Shown piece after piece: positions 1 to 7,476 of a stretch of DNA of 10,152 nucleotides (position 1 is the first letter of the stretch; every line of letters starts with the position of its first letter). A program made the translations under genes and the position numbers. The stretch is taken from contig JAOUIM010000104.1 in assembly GCA_029884035.1 (NCBI GenBank), positions 1 to 10,152 on the forward strand, in the 5' to 3' direction. The notes beneath the pieces were generated by a model. That model was not told where the DNA came from. It saw only the letters and a list, made by a program, of their open reading frames with translations, and did not search any database. Source of the stretch: Aquincola sp. GTDB taxonomy: Bacteria; Pseudomonadota; Gammaproteobacteria; Burkholderiales; Burkholderiaceae_C.

Positions 1-1
1 G

Positions 2-3000
2 CGCATCCACGCGATCAACGAGCGCAACCTCGACCGCGTGTGCAACAACGAAGCGGCGATCAAGCCGCCCGCGTCGGCGCAGAACGGGACGACGGACGTC
101 TCGGCGATCTGCCCGGTGGGCACCACCCTGGCGGGACAGACGGTCACCGTTCCGGAACTGACGCCCGCCGCGCACCCCTACTTCGGCCAGTTCGGCCGCG
201 CCGACTGGATGGGCGCGCGCACGACGCTGCAGCGCTGGTTCGCCGACCCGGTGGTCAACACCGAGGGCGTGGACCGCGGGCTGGGCATCATCTTCACGCA
301 CGACCACTACGGTCCGTCGACGCACCAGCAGATCGGCCTGTACGCCACCGTGCTGACCGAGCCCGCGGGCTCGACCTGGGTGCACAACGAGACCGGCACT
401 CAGCTTGGCGCCGGCCCGGGCGGCACCGGCGGTCGCATGGACGGTGGCCCGACTTCGTGGCAGGCGGCGATCCTGACGCCGACGGCGGCGCCGGCGGGAG
501 TCACGGTCCAGTCAGAGACGCTCGGGGCCTACCGCGAGTTCTACTTCGAGTTCAGCGACTTCCAGCACGCCTATGAGGCGAACTTCTACGTCGGCGCCGA
601 CCAGTTCGGCGTGCCGATCGAGCCGGTTGGCACGTTCCCGGATGCCGGCATCGGCGAACCCGGGCCGAACCCGCGCATCAACCGCACCAATGGCGTGCCG
701 CTGGGCGAGGCGTTCCGCGTCGCGATCAACCCGCCGGCGCGCCAGCAAGCCGTGCCGCTGTATCCGAACCTGGTGCAGGAGGTCATCGGCGGCGTGATCC
801 CGGGCTGCCCGGCGCGTCCGTGCCCGCAGGCGATCAGCGTCGAGGACCCCGGCATGCTGGTGGTCAACTATCGCAACGAACCGGTTGGGCTGCGCGTGTT
901 CGATCCCAAGAAGCTCGGACCCGACGGCAAGCTGGGCATGCAGGCGGGCGGTTTGAACACCGTGGGCGTCACGGTCGATCCGATCGCCGGCGACCTCGCG
1001 TTCGCGCTCGCCTCGCAATTGAAGGACAAGAACGGCGTGGTGACGCCGATCACGCGAGCGATCCCGGAACTGAACATGACTGAGCAGCAGTTGGTCGCCG
1101 CGGGCAAGTTCCCCCCGCAGTGGAAACCCTTGAACGCGCCCACGGCCACGATCGGCGGCGATCCGTTCACGCCGATGATGCGCGCCTACAACGGCGACAC
1201 CATCCGCATGAAGATGCAGGCGGGCGCGCACGAGGAGGAGCACAACGCGAGCATCCTCGGGCTGAAGTGGCTGCAGGCGGGCTCCGGCCACGGCAAGGCG
1301 CCCAACTCGGGCTGGCGCAATTCGCAGGCGGCAGGCATCTCCGAGCAGTTCACGCTGTCGATCCCGATGCTGCAGCCGACGCAGACGGTCAAGGGCGACC
1401 GCGACTACGTCTACAACATCGACAACTCCACCGACGGCTGGTGGAGCGGCACCTGGGGCCTGCTGCGCACCTACGACGCGCTGCGCGCGCAGAACGACCT
1501 CGTCGTGCTGCCCAACAACACGAATCCGACCCCGTCGCGAGTGGCCAACCGGACCGACTTCAACGGCGTCTGCCCGAAGACGGCACCGACCCACGCGATC
1601 TCGGTGATCGCGATCCTGGCCAATGACCTGCTGCCCAAGCCTGCCGGCGTGACGATCGTGCCGCCGGCCGTGGCCAACCAGCATGTCGGCGGCGCACTCA
1701 ATGCCAACGGCGGCACGCTGGTCTACAACCCGCGCACGACCACCGTGGGCGGACAGACCGTCCAGACCGAGGAAGGCCCGGTGACCCTGCCGACGCACGC
1801 CGGCCCGCTGCATGATCCGACAGCGATCCTCTACGTCGACATGGTCGATGTCGAGCCCGACCCGGCCAAGGGCGGGAAGGTCGGGAAAGGCGCCTGCAAG
1901 GACAGCAATGGCTCACCGGGCGTTGCCAACGCCAACTGCCCGATCCGGCTGAAGGCCGGCCGCAAGGTCGAGCCGCTCATCGTGCGTACCAACGCAGGCA
2001 ACTGCGTCAACCTGACGCTGTTCAACCGCCTGCCCGCGCTCGCACCCGACCTGCCGGGGCTCGGCACGTTGCTGGGCCTGGTCAAGCGCGACCGCGACGA
2101 CCCGCAGGGCTCGGTGCCGTTCGACAACAACCTGATCCGTCCGTCGAGCCACGTGGGCATCGTCCCGCAGCTCGTTGCCGTGGACGTGCAGAGCTTCCTC
2201 GGCATCAACGCCGGCACGAACGTCACCCAGACGGTGCCGCCGGTGGATGCCACCGGCAAGAGCGGCAAGGGCACCTACACCTGGTACGCGGGCGACCTCG
2301 ACAAGACGCCGGTGCCCGGCACCAACTCCGTCAACGTCGTGGCCACGCCGGTCGAGTTCGGCGGCTTCGGCCTGAGCCCGGCGGACCGGGTCAAGCAGGG
2401 GCAGAAGTCGCTGGTCGGCGGCATGTCGGTCGCGCCGCAGGATCGGAACATCGTCGTCGACCCGACGACCCGGGCCCAGGCCAGTCTCCAAAAGGACGGG
2501 CAGCCGGACATCCGCGACTTCATGCTCGTCATGACCAAGCACGTCAGCCAGCGCTATGCGGACGGCGCGTCGGTCGAGCACATGAATGGCGAGGCCGTCG
2601 GCATTCCGGAAGATCCGCAGGAAACCAGCACGATGGCGCTGAACTACGGCATCGAGCCGCTGTGGTTCCGGCTCGGGCTCGTGCCGCACGCGCCGTTCGG
2701 CGGCGCGGGCTGCGGCGCCGGCTGCTACGGCGGTGCCGACAATGTCGAGAAGGCCTACAGCAACGACCTCGTCGGCGGCAGCGACCCGGCCACGCCGGTG
2801 TTCCTGGCCAAACCGGGCGCCGAAGTGCGGCTGCACAGTGCAGTGCCGCACGGCACGTCGCGCGGCACGACCTGGATCGTCCACGGCCACGTGTGGCAGC
2901 GCGATCCGTACGTGTGCAACGGCGAGGCGCGCAACAGCCTGACCGGCGCCTGCAACATGACCGGCGTCGGCTCGCGCTCGATCGGCGACAACCCGATCGG

Positions 3001-3178
3001 ATTCGCCCAGGGCGCCCAGGAGAGCATCACGCCGCTGTCGCACTTCACGTTCCGCTTCCCGAGCGCGGGCGGCGGCAACGGTGTGAAGGGTGATTACCTG
3101 TTCCGCGACGTCGGCTCGTTCGGCAACGCGAGCGGCCTGTGGGGCATCCTCAGGGTCGATCCGCAGGCGCCGCGATGA
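2..3178 (+). CDS. MofA/MnxG-like giant multicopper oxidase, 3' part (5' end outside window)
   Basis: The frame is open from the left edge to TGA at 3176-3178, so this is the C-terminal 1,058 residues of a longer protein. The GTG at 38 lies inside the open frame with no ribosome site and is not taken as the start; residue numbers below count from that GTG only for convenience. Copper-oxidase-like segments are visible: a His cluster HDHYGPSTH (88-96) followed by a cupredoxin-like end, HEEEH (398-402) ahead of GLKW, a WGLLR strand (473-477), and near the C-terminus HGHVWQ (949-954) and a second WGILR strand (1035-1039). Segments such as NGVCPKTAPTH (509-519) and AGNCVNLTLFNRLP (653-666) resemble domain starts in large bacterial multicopper oxidases. 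Such proteins (MofA about 1,660 residues, MnxG about 1,200) oxidise Mn(II) outside the cell using O2. The substrate here is inferred. No His-Cys-His motif is present in the visible part. The signal peptide, if any, is upstream of the window. Confidence 0.82.
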   Translation, partial: RIHAINERNLDRVCNNEAAIKPPASAQNGTTDVSAICPVGTTLAGQTVTVPELTPAAHPYFGQFGRADWMGARTTLQRWFADPVVNTEGVDRGLGIIFTHDHYGPSTHQQIGLYATVLTEPAGSTWVHNETGTQLGAGPGGTGGRMDGGPTSWQAAILTPTAAPAGVTVQSETLGAYREFYFEFSDFQHAYEANFYVGADQFGVPIEPVGTFPDAGIGEPGPNPRINRTNGVPLGEAFRVAINPPARQQAVPLYPNLVQEVIGGVIPGCPARPCPQAISVEDPGMLVVNYRNEPVGLRVFDPKKLGPDGKLGMQAGGLNTVGVTVDPIAGDLAFALASQLKDKNGVVTPITRAIPELNMTEQQLVAAGKFPPQWKPLNAPTATIGGDPFTPMMRAYNGDTIRMKMQAGAHEEEHNASILGLKWLQAGSGHGKAPNSGWRNSQAAGISEQFTLSIPMLQPTQTVKGDRDYVYNIDNSTDGWWSGTWGLLRTYDALRAQNDLVVLPNNTNPTPSRVANRTDFNGVCPKTAPTHAISVIAILANDLLPKPAGVTIVPPAVANQHVGGALNANGGTLVYNPRTTTVGGQTVQTEEGPVTLPTHAGPLHDPTAILYVDMVDVEPDPAKGGKVGKGACKDSNGSPGVANANCPIRLKAGRKVEPLIVRTNAGNCVNLTLFNRLPALAPDLPGLGTLLGLVKRDRDDPQGSVPFDNNLIRPSSHVGIVPQLVAVDVQSFLGINAGTNVTQTVPPVDATGKSGKGTYTWYAGDLDKTPVPGTNSVNVVATPVEFGGFGLSPADRVKQGQKSLVGGMSVAPQDRNIVVDPTTRAQASLQKDGQPDIRDFMLVMTKHVSQRYADGASVEHMNGEAVGIPEDPQETSTMALNYGIEPLWFRLGLVPHAPFGGAGCGAGCYGGADNVEKAYSNDLVGGSDPATPVFLAKPGAEVRLHSAVPHGTSRGTTWIVHGHVWQRDPYVCNGEARNSLTGACNMTGVGSRSIGDNPIGFAQGAQESITPLSHFTFRFPSAGGGNGVKGDYLFRDVGSFGNASGLWGILRVDPQAPR

Positions 3179-3213
3179 AGGGGGTGTGTCGTCGCTGACG
3201 GGGTGACCCTGCT

Positions 3214-3241
3214 CGAGGGTGCGGCGAAGGCTGCACCCTCG
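3214..3241 (+). terminator. Hairpin 1 after the oxidase gene (possible terminator or mRNA-processing stem)
   Basis: The arms cgagggtgc (3214-3222) and gcaccctcg (3233-3241) are perfectly complementary. Three further inner pairs, one of them G-U, extend the stem to 12 bp around a GAAG tetraloop at 3226-3229. It starts 36 bases after the oxidase stop codon. No run of T follows, so it is at best an imperfect intrinsic terminator. It could equally be an attenuator or an mRNA-stabilising end that separates expression of the oxidase from the accessory genes. Confidence 0.55.
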
Positions 3242-3259
3242 TTCGCGTGTCTGGGATTC

Positions 3260-3283
3260 GGCACCCGGGGTCCTCCGGGTGCC
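3260..3283 (+). terminator. Hairpin 2 ahead of the beta-propeller gene
   Basis: The arms ggcacccgg (3260-3268) and ccgggtgcc (3275-3283) form a perfect 9-bp stem with a six-base loop. It lies 18 bases downstream of hairpin 1 and ends 10 bases before the ribosome site of the next gene. There is no T tract. It may form a tandem termination or processing structure with hairpin 1. I saw no convincing promoter between the two stems and the next start. Confidence 0.45.
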
Positions 3284-3304
3284 TCGCATTGACAGGAGAG
3301 CCAA

Positions 3305-5242
3305 GTGGCCTGGTTGCAAAGATGTGCGTCGCTGGCGCTTGTGCTCGCATCGCTGGGCGTCATGGCGGCCAGCGGCGCGGACGAGTCCAGGCGCTATGTG
3401 AAGGGCGGTCTGGTCGTCGAGTTCTCGGCATCGAAGGTCGAGCATGGCTCGGCCGCGCCGGACAAGGGTCTCGCCGAGGACGAGCTGGCCGAACTGCGGT
3501 TCCGGATCTCCGAAGAAGCCACCGGCAAGCCGGTGCGCGGCCTGTCGCCCGGCGCCTGGCTCGACATGGGCGAGATCATCCAGGGCGCACCGGGCGCCGA
3601 ACAGAAGTCGTGCAAGGACAAGATCGCGCTGTACCTGCGGGGCATCGTCGGCATGCGCCCGATGGTCGACCTGAACAGCTACTTCGTCGTGGTGCTCAAC
3701 CAGGAGCCGTCGCTGTCGATCATCGACCCGACCGTCTCGATGGCCGGGCGCACCAGCACGCTGGCACGCGTCGTGCTCGCGCGGCCCGGCGCCGACATCG
3801 CGACCAGCCGCGACGAGAAGCGCGTCTTCGTCTCGATGCCCGCCGCAGCACAGGTGGCGGTGGTCGACACCGACACCTGGAAGGTCGCGGCCAACGTGCC
3901 GGCCGGCCCGGGTGCCACGCGGCTGGCGGTGCAGCCCGACGGGCGCTACGTGTGGGTGGGCCTCAATGCCGAAGGCGACCGGGCAGGCGGCGTGAGCGTG
4001 ATCGACACCGAGACGCTCAAGCCGCTGGCGACCATCGAGACCGGGCGCGGCCACCACGAGATCGCCCTGTCGGACGACAGCCGCTGGGCGTTCGTCACCA
4101 ACCGCAGCGATGGCACGGTGAGCGTGATCGACGTGCGCACGCTGCAGCTGGCGCACACGCTGAAGGCCGGCGGCCAGCCGATCTCGCTCGCGTACTCGAA
4201 GCTCGCGAAGACGCTGTTCGTGGCCGACGCGCAGGGCGGGGTCGTGCATGTCATCCGGCCCGGGGATTTCGAGACGGTCGGCCGCATCGCGGTCAAGCCC
4301 GGCCTCGGCCCGATGCGCTTCACCGAGGACGGGCGCTGGGCCCTTCTGCTCAACACGAGCGACGACCGTGTGCTGGTGCTCGATCCGTCGAGCAACACCA
4401 TCGTGCACGACATGGCCGTGCAGGCGCAGCCCTATCAGCTGGCGTTCACGCGTGCATTCGCCTACGTGCGCGCGCTCGGCAGCGAGCGCGTCTCGATGAT
4501 CGATCTGTCCACGCTCGGCGCCGGCAAGACGCCCCGGGTGCTCAGTTTCGCCGCGGGCGCGGTGCCGCCCAAGGCGGCCGGCGACCTGGTGATCGCGGAC
4601 TCGATGGCGCCGGCCGTCGGCGACGCCGGCGTGCTGGTGGTCAACCCGGCCGACAACACGACCTACTTCTACATGGAAGGCATGAATGCGTCATCGAGCA
4701 ACTACCAGGCCTACGGCGCGCGGGCGCGGGCCGTGACGGTGGTCGACCGCAGCCTGCAGGAGGTCGAACCCGGCGTCTACGCGTCGCGCCTGAAGATGCC
4801 GGCCGCAGGCCGCTTCGACGTGGCGTTCTCGCTCGATTCGCCGCAGCTGCTGCATTGCTTCTCGACCACGGCGGCCGCCAACCCGGCGCAGGCGGAGGCC
4901 CGCAAGGGCGTGAAGGTCGAGTACCTGCTGGCGTCGCGCCAGGTCGAGTCGGGCGGCAAGCTGCAGCTGCGGTTCCGCGTCTTCGACGGTGCCACGCGCG
5001 AGCCGAAGACCGGGCTGAAGGATGTGCTCGTGAAGTCCGTGCTCGCGCCGGGCCGGCAGCTTGCCACGGTGCCGGCACGCGAGCTCGGCGACGGCGTCTA
5101 CCAGGCCGAGGTCGCCGTCCGGCAGCCCGGCGCCTACTACGTCTATGTCGGCTCGCAAACGCTGGGCAAGGGGTTCCTGGACCTGCCCTTCGTGAGCCTG
5201 GTGGCGACCGGCCGGCCGCCGGTTGGCACCAACGTTCAGTGA
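3305..5242 (+). CDS. Exported YVTN-type beta-propeller protein with flanking Ig-like modules
   Basis: This 645-residue protein has a cleavable signal peptide (about residues 1-24, hydrophobic core LALVLASLGVMAA). The start is GTG at 3305, preceded by AGGAG at 3294-3298, six bases upstream. Residues about 120-460 carry repeated propeller strands of the kind VAVVDTDTWK (184-193), VSVIDTETLK (230-239), VSVIDVRTLQ (272-281) and VLVLDPSSNT (356-365), typical of YVTN/YncE and cytochrome-d1-like propellers. There is no CXXCH, so it is not itself a c-type cytochrome. Residues 64-80 and 554-571 share the motif LRFR-x5-AT-x2-P-x2-GL, suggesting that the propeller is framed by two copies of a small beta-sandwich of the YtkA/FixH sort. 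The exact role is unknown; an extracytoplasmic scaffold, electron-transfer partner or metal-handling partner of the oxidase is inferred from its place between the oxidase and the SCO gene. The only mature cysteines noted are C103 and C518. Confidence 0.85.
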   Translation: MAWLQRCASLALVLASLGVMAASGADESRRYVKGGLVVEFSASKVEHGSAAPDKGLAEDELAELRFRISEEATGKPVRGLSPGAWLDMGEIIQGAPGAEQKSCKDKIALYLRGIVGMRPMVDLNSYFVVVLNQEPSLSIIDPTVSMAGRTSTLARVVLARPGADIATSRDEKRVFVSMPAAAQVAVVDTDTWKVAANVPAGPGATRLAVQPDGRYVWVGLNAEGDRAGGVSVIDTETLKPLATIETGRGHHEIALSDDSRWAFVTNRSDGTVSVIDVRTLQLAHTLKAGGQPISLAYSKLAKTLFVADAQGGVVHVIRPGDFETVGRIAVKPGLGPMRFTEDGRWALLLNTSDDRVLVLDPSSNTIVHDMAVQAQPYQLAFTRAFAYVRALGSERVSMIDLSTLGAGKTPRVLSFAAGAVPPKAAGDLVIADSMAPAVGDAGVLVVNPADNTTYFYMEGMNASSSNYQAYGARARAVTVVDRSLQEVEPGVYASRLKMPAAGRFDVAFSLDSPQLLHCFSTTAAANPAQAEARKGVKVEYLLASRQVESGGKLQLRFRVFDGATREPKTGLKDVLVKSVLAPGRQLATVPARELGDGVYQAEVAVRQPGAYYVYVGSQTLGKGFLDLPFVSLVATGRPPVGTNVQ

Positions 5243-5250
5243 GCAGCGAT

Positions 5251-5255
5251 GGAGA
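5251..5255 (+). promoter_or_regulatory. Ribosome binding site deciding the start of the first SCO gene
   Basis: GGAGA at 5251-5255 sits five bases before ATG 5261, but lies downstream of the alternative in-frame ATG at 5249, which has no good site of its own. This favours 5261 as the start. Confidence 0.55.
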
Positions 5256-5260
5256 ACCCC

Positions 5261-5896
5261 ATGCAACGATCCCGCCCGCACCTTGCCCCCGCGGCGCTCC
5301 TGTGTGCGCTGATGGGGTTTTCGCTCGCGTCGGCGCACGAGATGCACGATTCGCATGCCGCACACCGAGCAGCGGCGAGCCCGACCAAGTCCGGCGGCGC
5401 GATCACGCTCAGGCTCGCCGACACGGTGCTCAAGGACCAGGACGGGCGCGACGTTCGGCTCGTGTCGGACCTGGTGGGACAGCGCGTGACGGTGGTCGAC
5501 TTCGTCTACACCACCTGCACCACCGTGTGCCCGGTGCTGTCCGCGACGCTGGCCGAGCTGCAGCGCCAGCTCGGCGCGCGCGTGGGCCAGGACGTGCAGC
5601 TCGTGTCGATCACGGTCGACCCCTTGCGCGACACGCCCTCGCGCCTGAAGGCGTACGCGGCCAGCCATCAGGCCGGCAGCGGCTGGCACTGGCTGACCGG
5701 AAGCAAGGGCGACGTCGATGGCGTGCTCAAGGCGTTCGGCGCGTACTCGCCCGATCCGGAAAGCCACCCGGCGATGGTGATGATCGGCGACGGCGCGGGC
5801 CAGACCTGGACGCGGCTGCTGGGCTTTCCCAGCGTCGGCGAGCTCCAGGCGCAGGTCGAGCGCGCGCGCGCGAAGCACGCCGCGCGCCAGAACTAG
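5261..5896 (+). CDS. SCO1/SenC-family copper chaperone (first copy)
   Basis: This is a 211-residue exported thioredoxin-fold protein. SCO proteins bind copper through a CXXXC pair and a distant His, and deliver it to, or reduce, the copper sites of oxidases. All three ligands are visible: C86 and C90 in TTCTTVCP and H169 in ESHPAMVMIG. The family segment VDPLRDTP is at 119-126. The signal peptide ends near residue 25 (FSLASA-H). The mature N-terminus begins with a His/Met-rich stretch (H26, M28, H29, H32, H35) that could collect copper. I chose ATG 5261 because GGAGA precedes it; ATG 5249, four codons longer, is the alternative. It starts 18 bases after the propeller gene and is probably cotranscribed with it. 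The expected client is the large multicopper oxidase rather than cytochrome oxidase, judged only from context. Confidence 0.93.
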   Translation: MQRSRPHLAPAALLCALMGFSLASAHEMHDSHAAHRAAASPTKSGGAITLRLADTVLKDQDGRDVRLVSDLVGQRVTVVDFVYTTCTTVCPVLSATLAELQRQLGARVGQDVQLVSITVDPLRDTPSRLKAYAASHQAGSGWHWLTGSKGDVDGVLKAFGAYSPDPESHPAMVMIGDGAGQTWTRLLGFPSVGELQAQVERARAKHAARQN

Positions 5897-5912
5897 TGGC
5901 GGGCGCAAGCGC

Positions 5913-7454
5913 ATGAGGGCAGGTCGGCCGCTCGTCTGGCTCGCACTGGTGCTTTCCGCCCTGGCTGCGGCCGGCGCGCGGGCGCAGGACGATGCCATCG
6001 ATGTGGGCCGGCGCATCTTCCTCGAAGGACGCAACGCGAGCGGCGAGCCGATCCGCGCGCTCTTCGGGCAGCAGAGCACGCCGATTGCCGGCGCTGCGGT
6101 GGCCTGCGGCAACTGCCATGGCGCCGACGGCCGTGGCCGCCCCGAGGGCGGCGTGGTGCCGCCCGACATCACCTGGGAGGACCTGACCAAACCCTACGGT
6201 CACGTCCGCGCCGCCGGTCGCAGGCACGGGCCCTACGACGAGCGCAGCTTCGCGCGAGCGATCACCGAGAGCATCGATCCCGCGGGGCAGCGCATCGATG
6301 GCGCGATGCCGCGCTTCTCGCTGTCGGTCAGCGAAATCGAGGCCTTGACCCAGTACCTGAAGCGCCTGTCGCAGCTGCACGATCCCGGTGTGGCCGACTC
6401 CGCGCTCGTGCTCGGGACCATCCTTCCCGACCGTGGTCCGGCAGTCGAGGTGGGCACGGCCATGCGTGCCATGCTGCACGCCTACATCGGCGACATCAAC
6501 GAGCGCGGCGGCGTGCACGGGCGGCGCGTCGAGCTGGAGGTCGTACCCGACTTCGAAACGGCCGCGGAGCGCTTCACGCGGCGGCCGGTGTTCGCGCTGG
6601 TCAGTCCCTATGGCGTCGGCAGGGAGCCCGAGCTGGCGCGCTTCGCGCAGGAGCGGCGCCTCGACGTCATTGCCCCGTTCACGCTGTCGGTCGGCCGCGA
6701 GCCTTCGCTGCAGACGTTCTACCTCTACGCCGGCGTGGCCGATCTCGCGCGTGTGCTGCTCGACTACGCAGGCCGCCAGGGCGACCTGAAGGCGCAGCGG
6801 CTGGCCGCGTTCGTCGACGAGCCGGACGCCGGGGTGGCGGACGCGCTGCAGGCCGAATGCAAGCGGCGGCGGTGCGCGGGGCTCGAGGTCCTGCCCGCGC
6901 GGTCGGCCGCCGAGCCGGGCGCGGTGGCGAGGCTGGCGCACTCGTCGGTCGGGGCCGTGATCTTTGCCGGTAGCGACCGCGAGCTCGCGGCCCTGATCGG
7001 CATGGCCGACCGGCTGGGCTGGCGCCCCGCGATCTACGCACCCGGCGCCGCCGCGGCGCGTGCCATGTTCGCCGCGCCGGCGGCGTTCAAGGACCTGCTG
7101 TACGTCGCCTTCCCGACCCGCGGCGACCTGCAGTCGGGCTCGCCCGCGGCGCAGGCCTTCGAAAAGCTGCGCCAGGGCCGCGGCCTGGATGCATCGCACG
7201 CCGCGGCGCAGGGCTTCGCCTACGCGGCGATGTCGATCACGCTCGAGGCGCTGCGCCGTGCCGGCCGCGACGTGAGCCGCGAGCGCTTTGCCCACGCCGT
7301 CGAGGGGCTGTACCGCTTCGATGCCGGGCCGACGCCGCCGGTGAGCTACGGCCCGGGCAGGCGCGTCGGCGCGCTCGGCGGCTATGTCGTGGCCGTCGAT
7401 CCGCAGCGCGGGTTCCGGCCGGTGTCCGATTGGATCGGGCTCGAACCACTTTGA
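5913..7454 (+). CDS. Cytochrome c domain fused to a type-1 periplasmic (Leu/Ile/Val-type) binding protein
   Basis: This 513-residue exported protein has a signal peptide at about 1-24 (ending AGARAQ). Residues about 28-155 form a small class-I cytochrome c domain with the heme site CGNCH at 65-69 and a likely distal Met ligand at M132 in GAMPRF. From about 164 to 505 the protein looks like a type-1 periplasmic binding protein of the branched-chain amino-acid receptor family: LVLGTILPDRGP start, AYIGDINERGGVHGRRVEL (190-208), SPYGVGREPELA (231-242), and GAVIFAGSDRELAALI (347-362). No membrane segment beyond the signal peptide and no ABC permease genes are nearby, so a transport role is unlikely. 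Electron transfer coupled to binding of a ligand is an inference. It lies 16 bases after the first SCO gene and 22 before the second. Positionally it may correspond to the heme protein reported in the Leptothrix mof operon, but I could not align them. The ribosome site before ATG 5913 is weak. Confidence 0.88.
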   Translation: MRAGRPLVWLALVLSALAAAGARAQDDAIDVGRRIFLEGRNASGEPIRALFGQQSTPIAGAAVACGNCHGADGRGRPEGGVVPPDITWEDLTKPYGHVRAAGRRHGPYDERSFARAITESIDPAGQRIDGAMPRFSLSVSEIEALTQYLKRLSQLHDPGVADSALVLGTILPDRGPAVEVGTAMRAMLHAYIGDINERGGVHGRRVELEVVPDFETAAERFTRRPVFALVSPYGVGREPELARFAQERRLDVIAPFTLSVGREPSLQTFYLYAGVADLARVLLDYAGRQGDLKAQRLAAFVDEPDAGVADALQAECKRRRCAGLEVLPARSAAEPGAVARLAHSSVGAVIFAGSDRELAALIGMADRLGWRPAIYAPGAAAARAMFAAPAAFKDLLYVAFPTRGDLQSGSPAAQAFEKLRQGRGLDASHAAAQGFAYAAMSITLEALRRAGRDVSRERFAHAVEGLYRFDAGPTPPVSYGPGRRVGALGGYVVAVDPQRGFRPVSDWIGLEPL

Positions 7455-7466
7455 CAGTCTGGATAC

Positions 7467-7470
7467 GGAG
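7467..7470 (+). promoter_or_regulatory. Ribosome binding site deciding the start of the second SCO gene
   Basis: GGAG at 7467-7470 is six bases before ATG 7477. It supports this start over the much longer in-frame ATG at 7384, which lies inside the preceding gene, and over ATG 7489. Confidence 0.6.
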
Positions 7471-7476
7471 TCGACG

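Noticed and set aside
38..40. GTG as the start of the oxidase gene
   Set aside because: The frame stays open to the left edge, no ribosome site precedes it, and there is no signal peptide after it. Related proteins are several hundred residues longer.
1913..4408. 831-codon open frame on the minus strand
   Set aside because: It is antisense to two well-supported genes and reads as His/Arg/Ala/Val-rich sequence without domains, a usual by-product of high-GC coding DNA.
3247..5916. 889-codon open frame on the plus strand overlapping the propeller and first SCO genes
   Set aside because: It reads as Arg/Gly/Ala-rich noise, spans two real genes in another frame and has no signal peptide or motif.
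7384..7476. Longer N-terminus for the second SCO protein
   Set aside because: It would lie inside the end of the cytochrome fusion gene and place 31 residues before the signal peptide; ATG 7477 has a good ribosome site.
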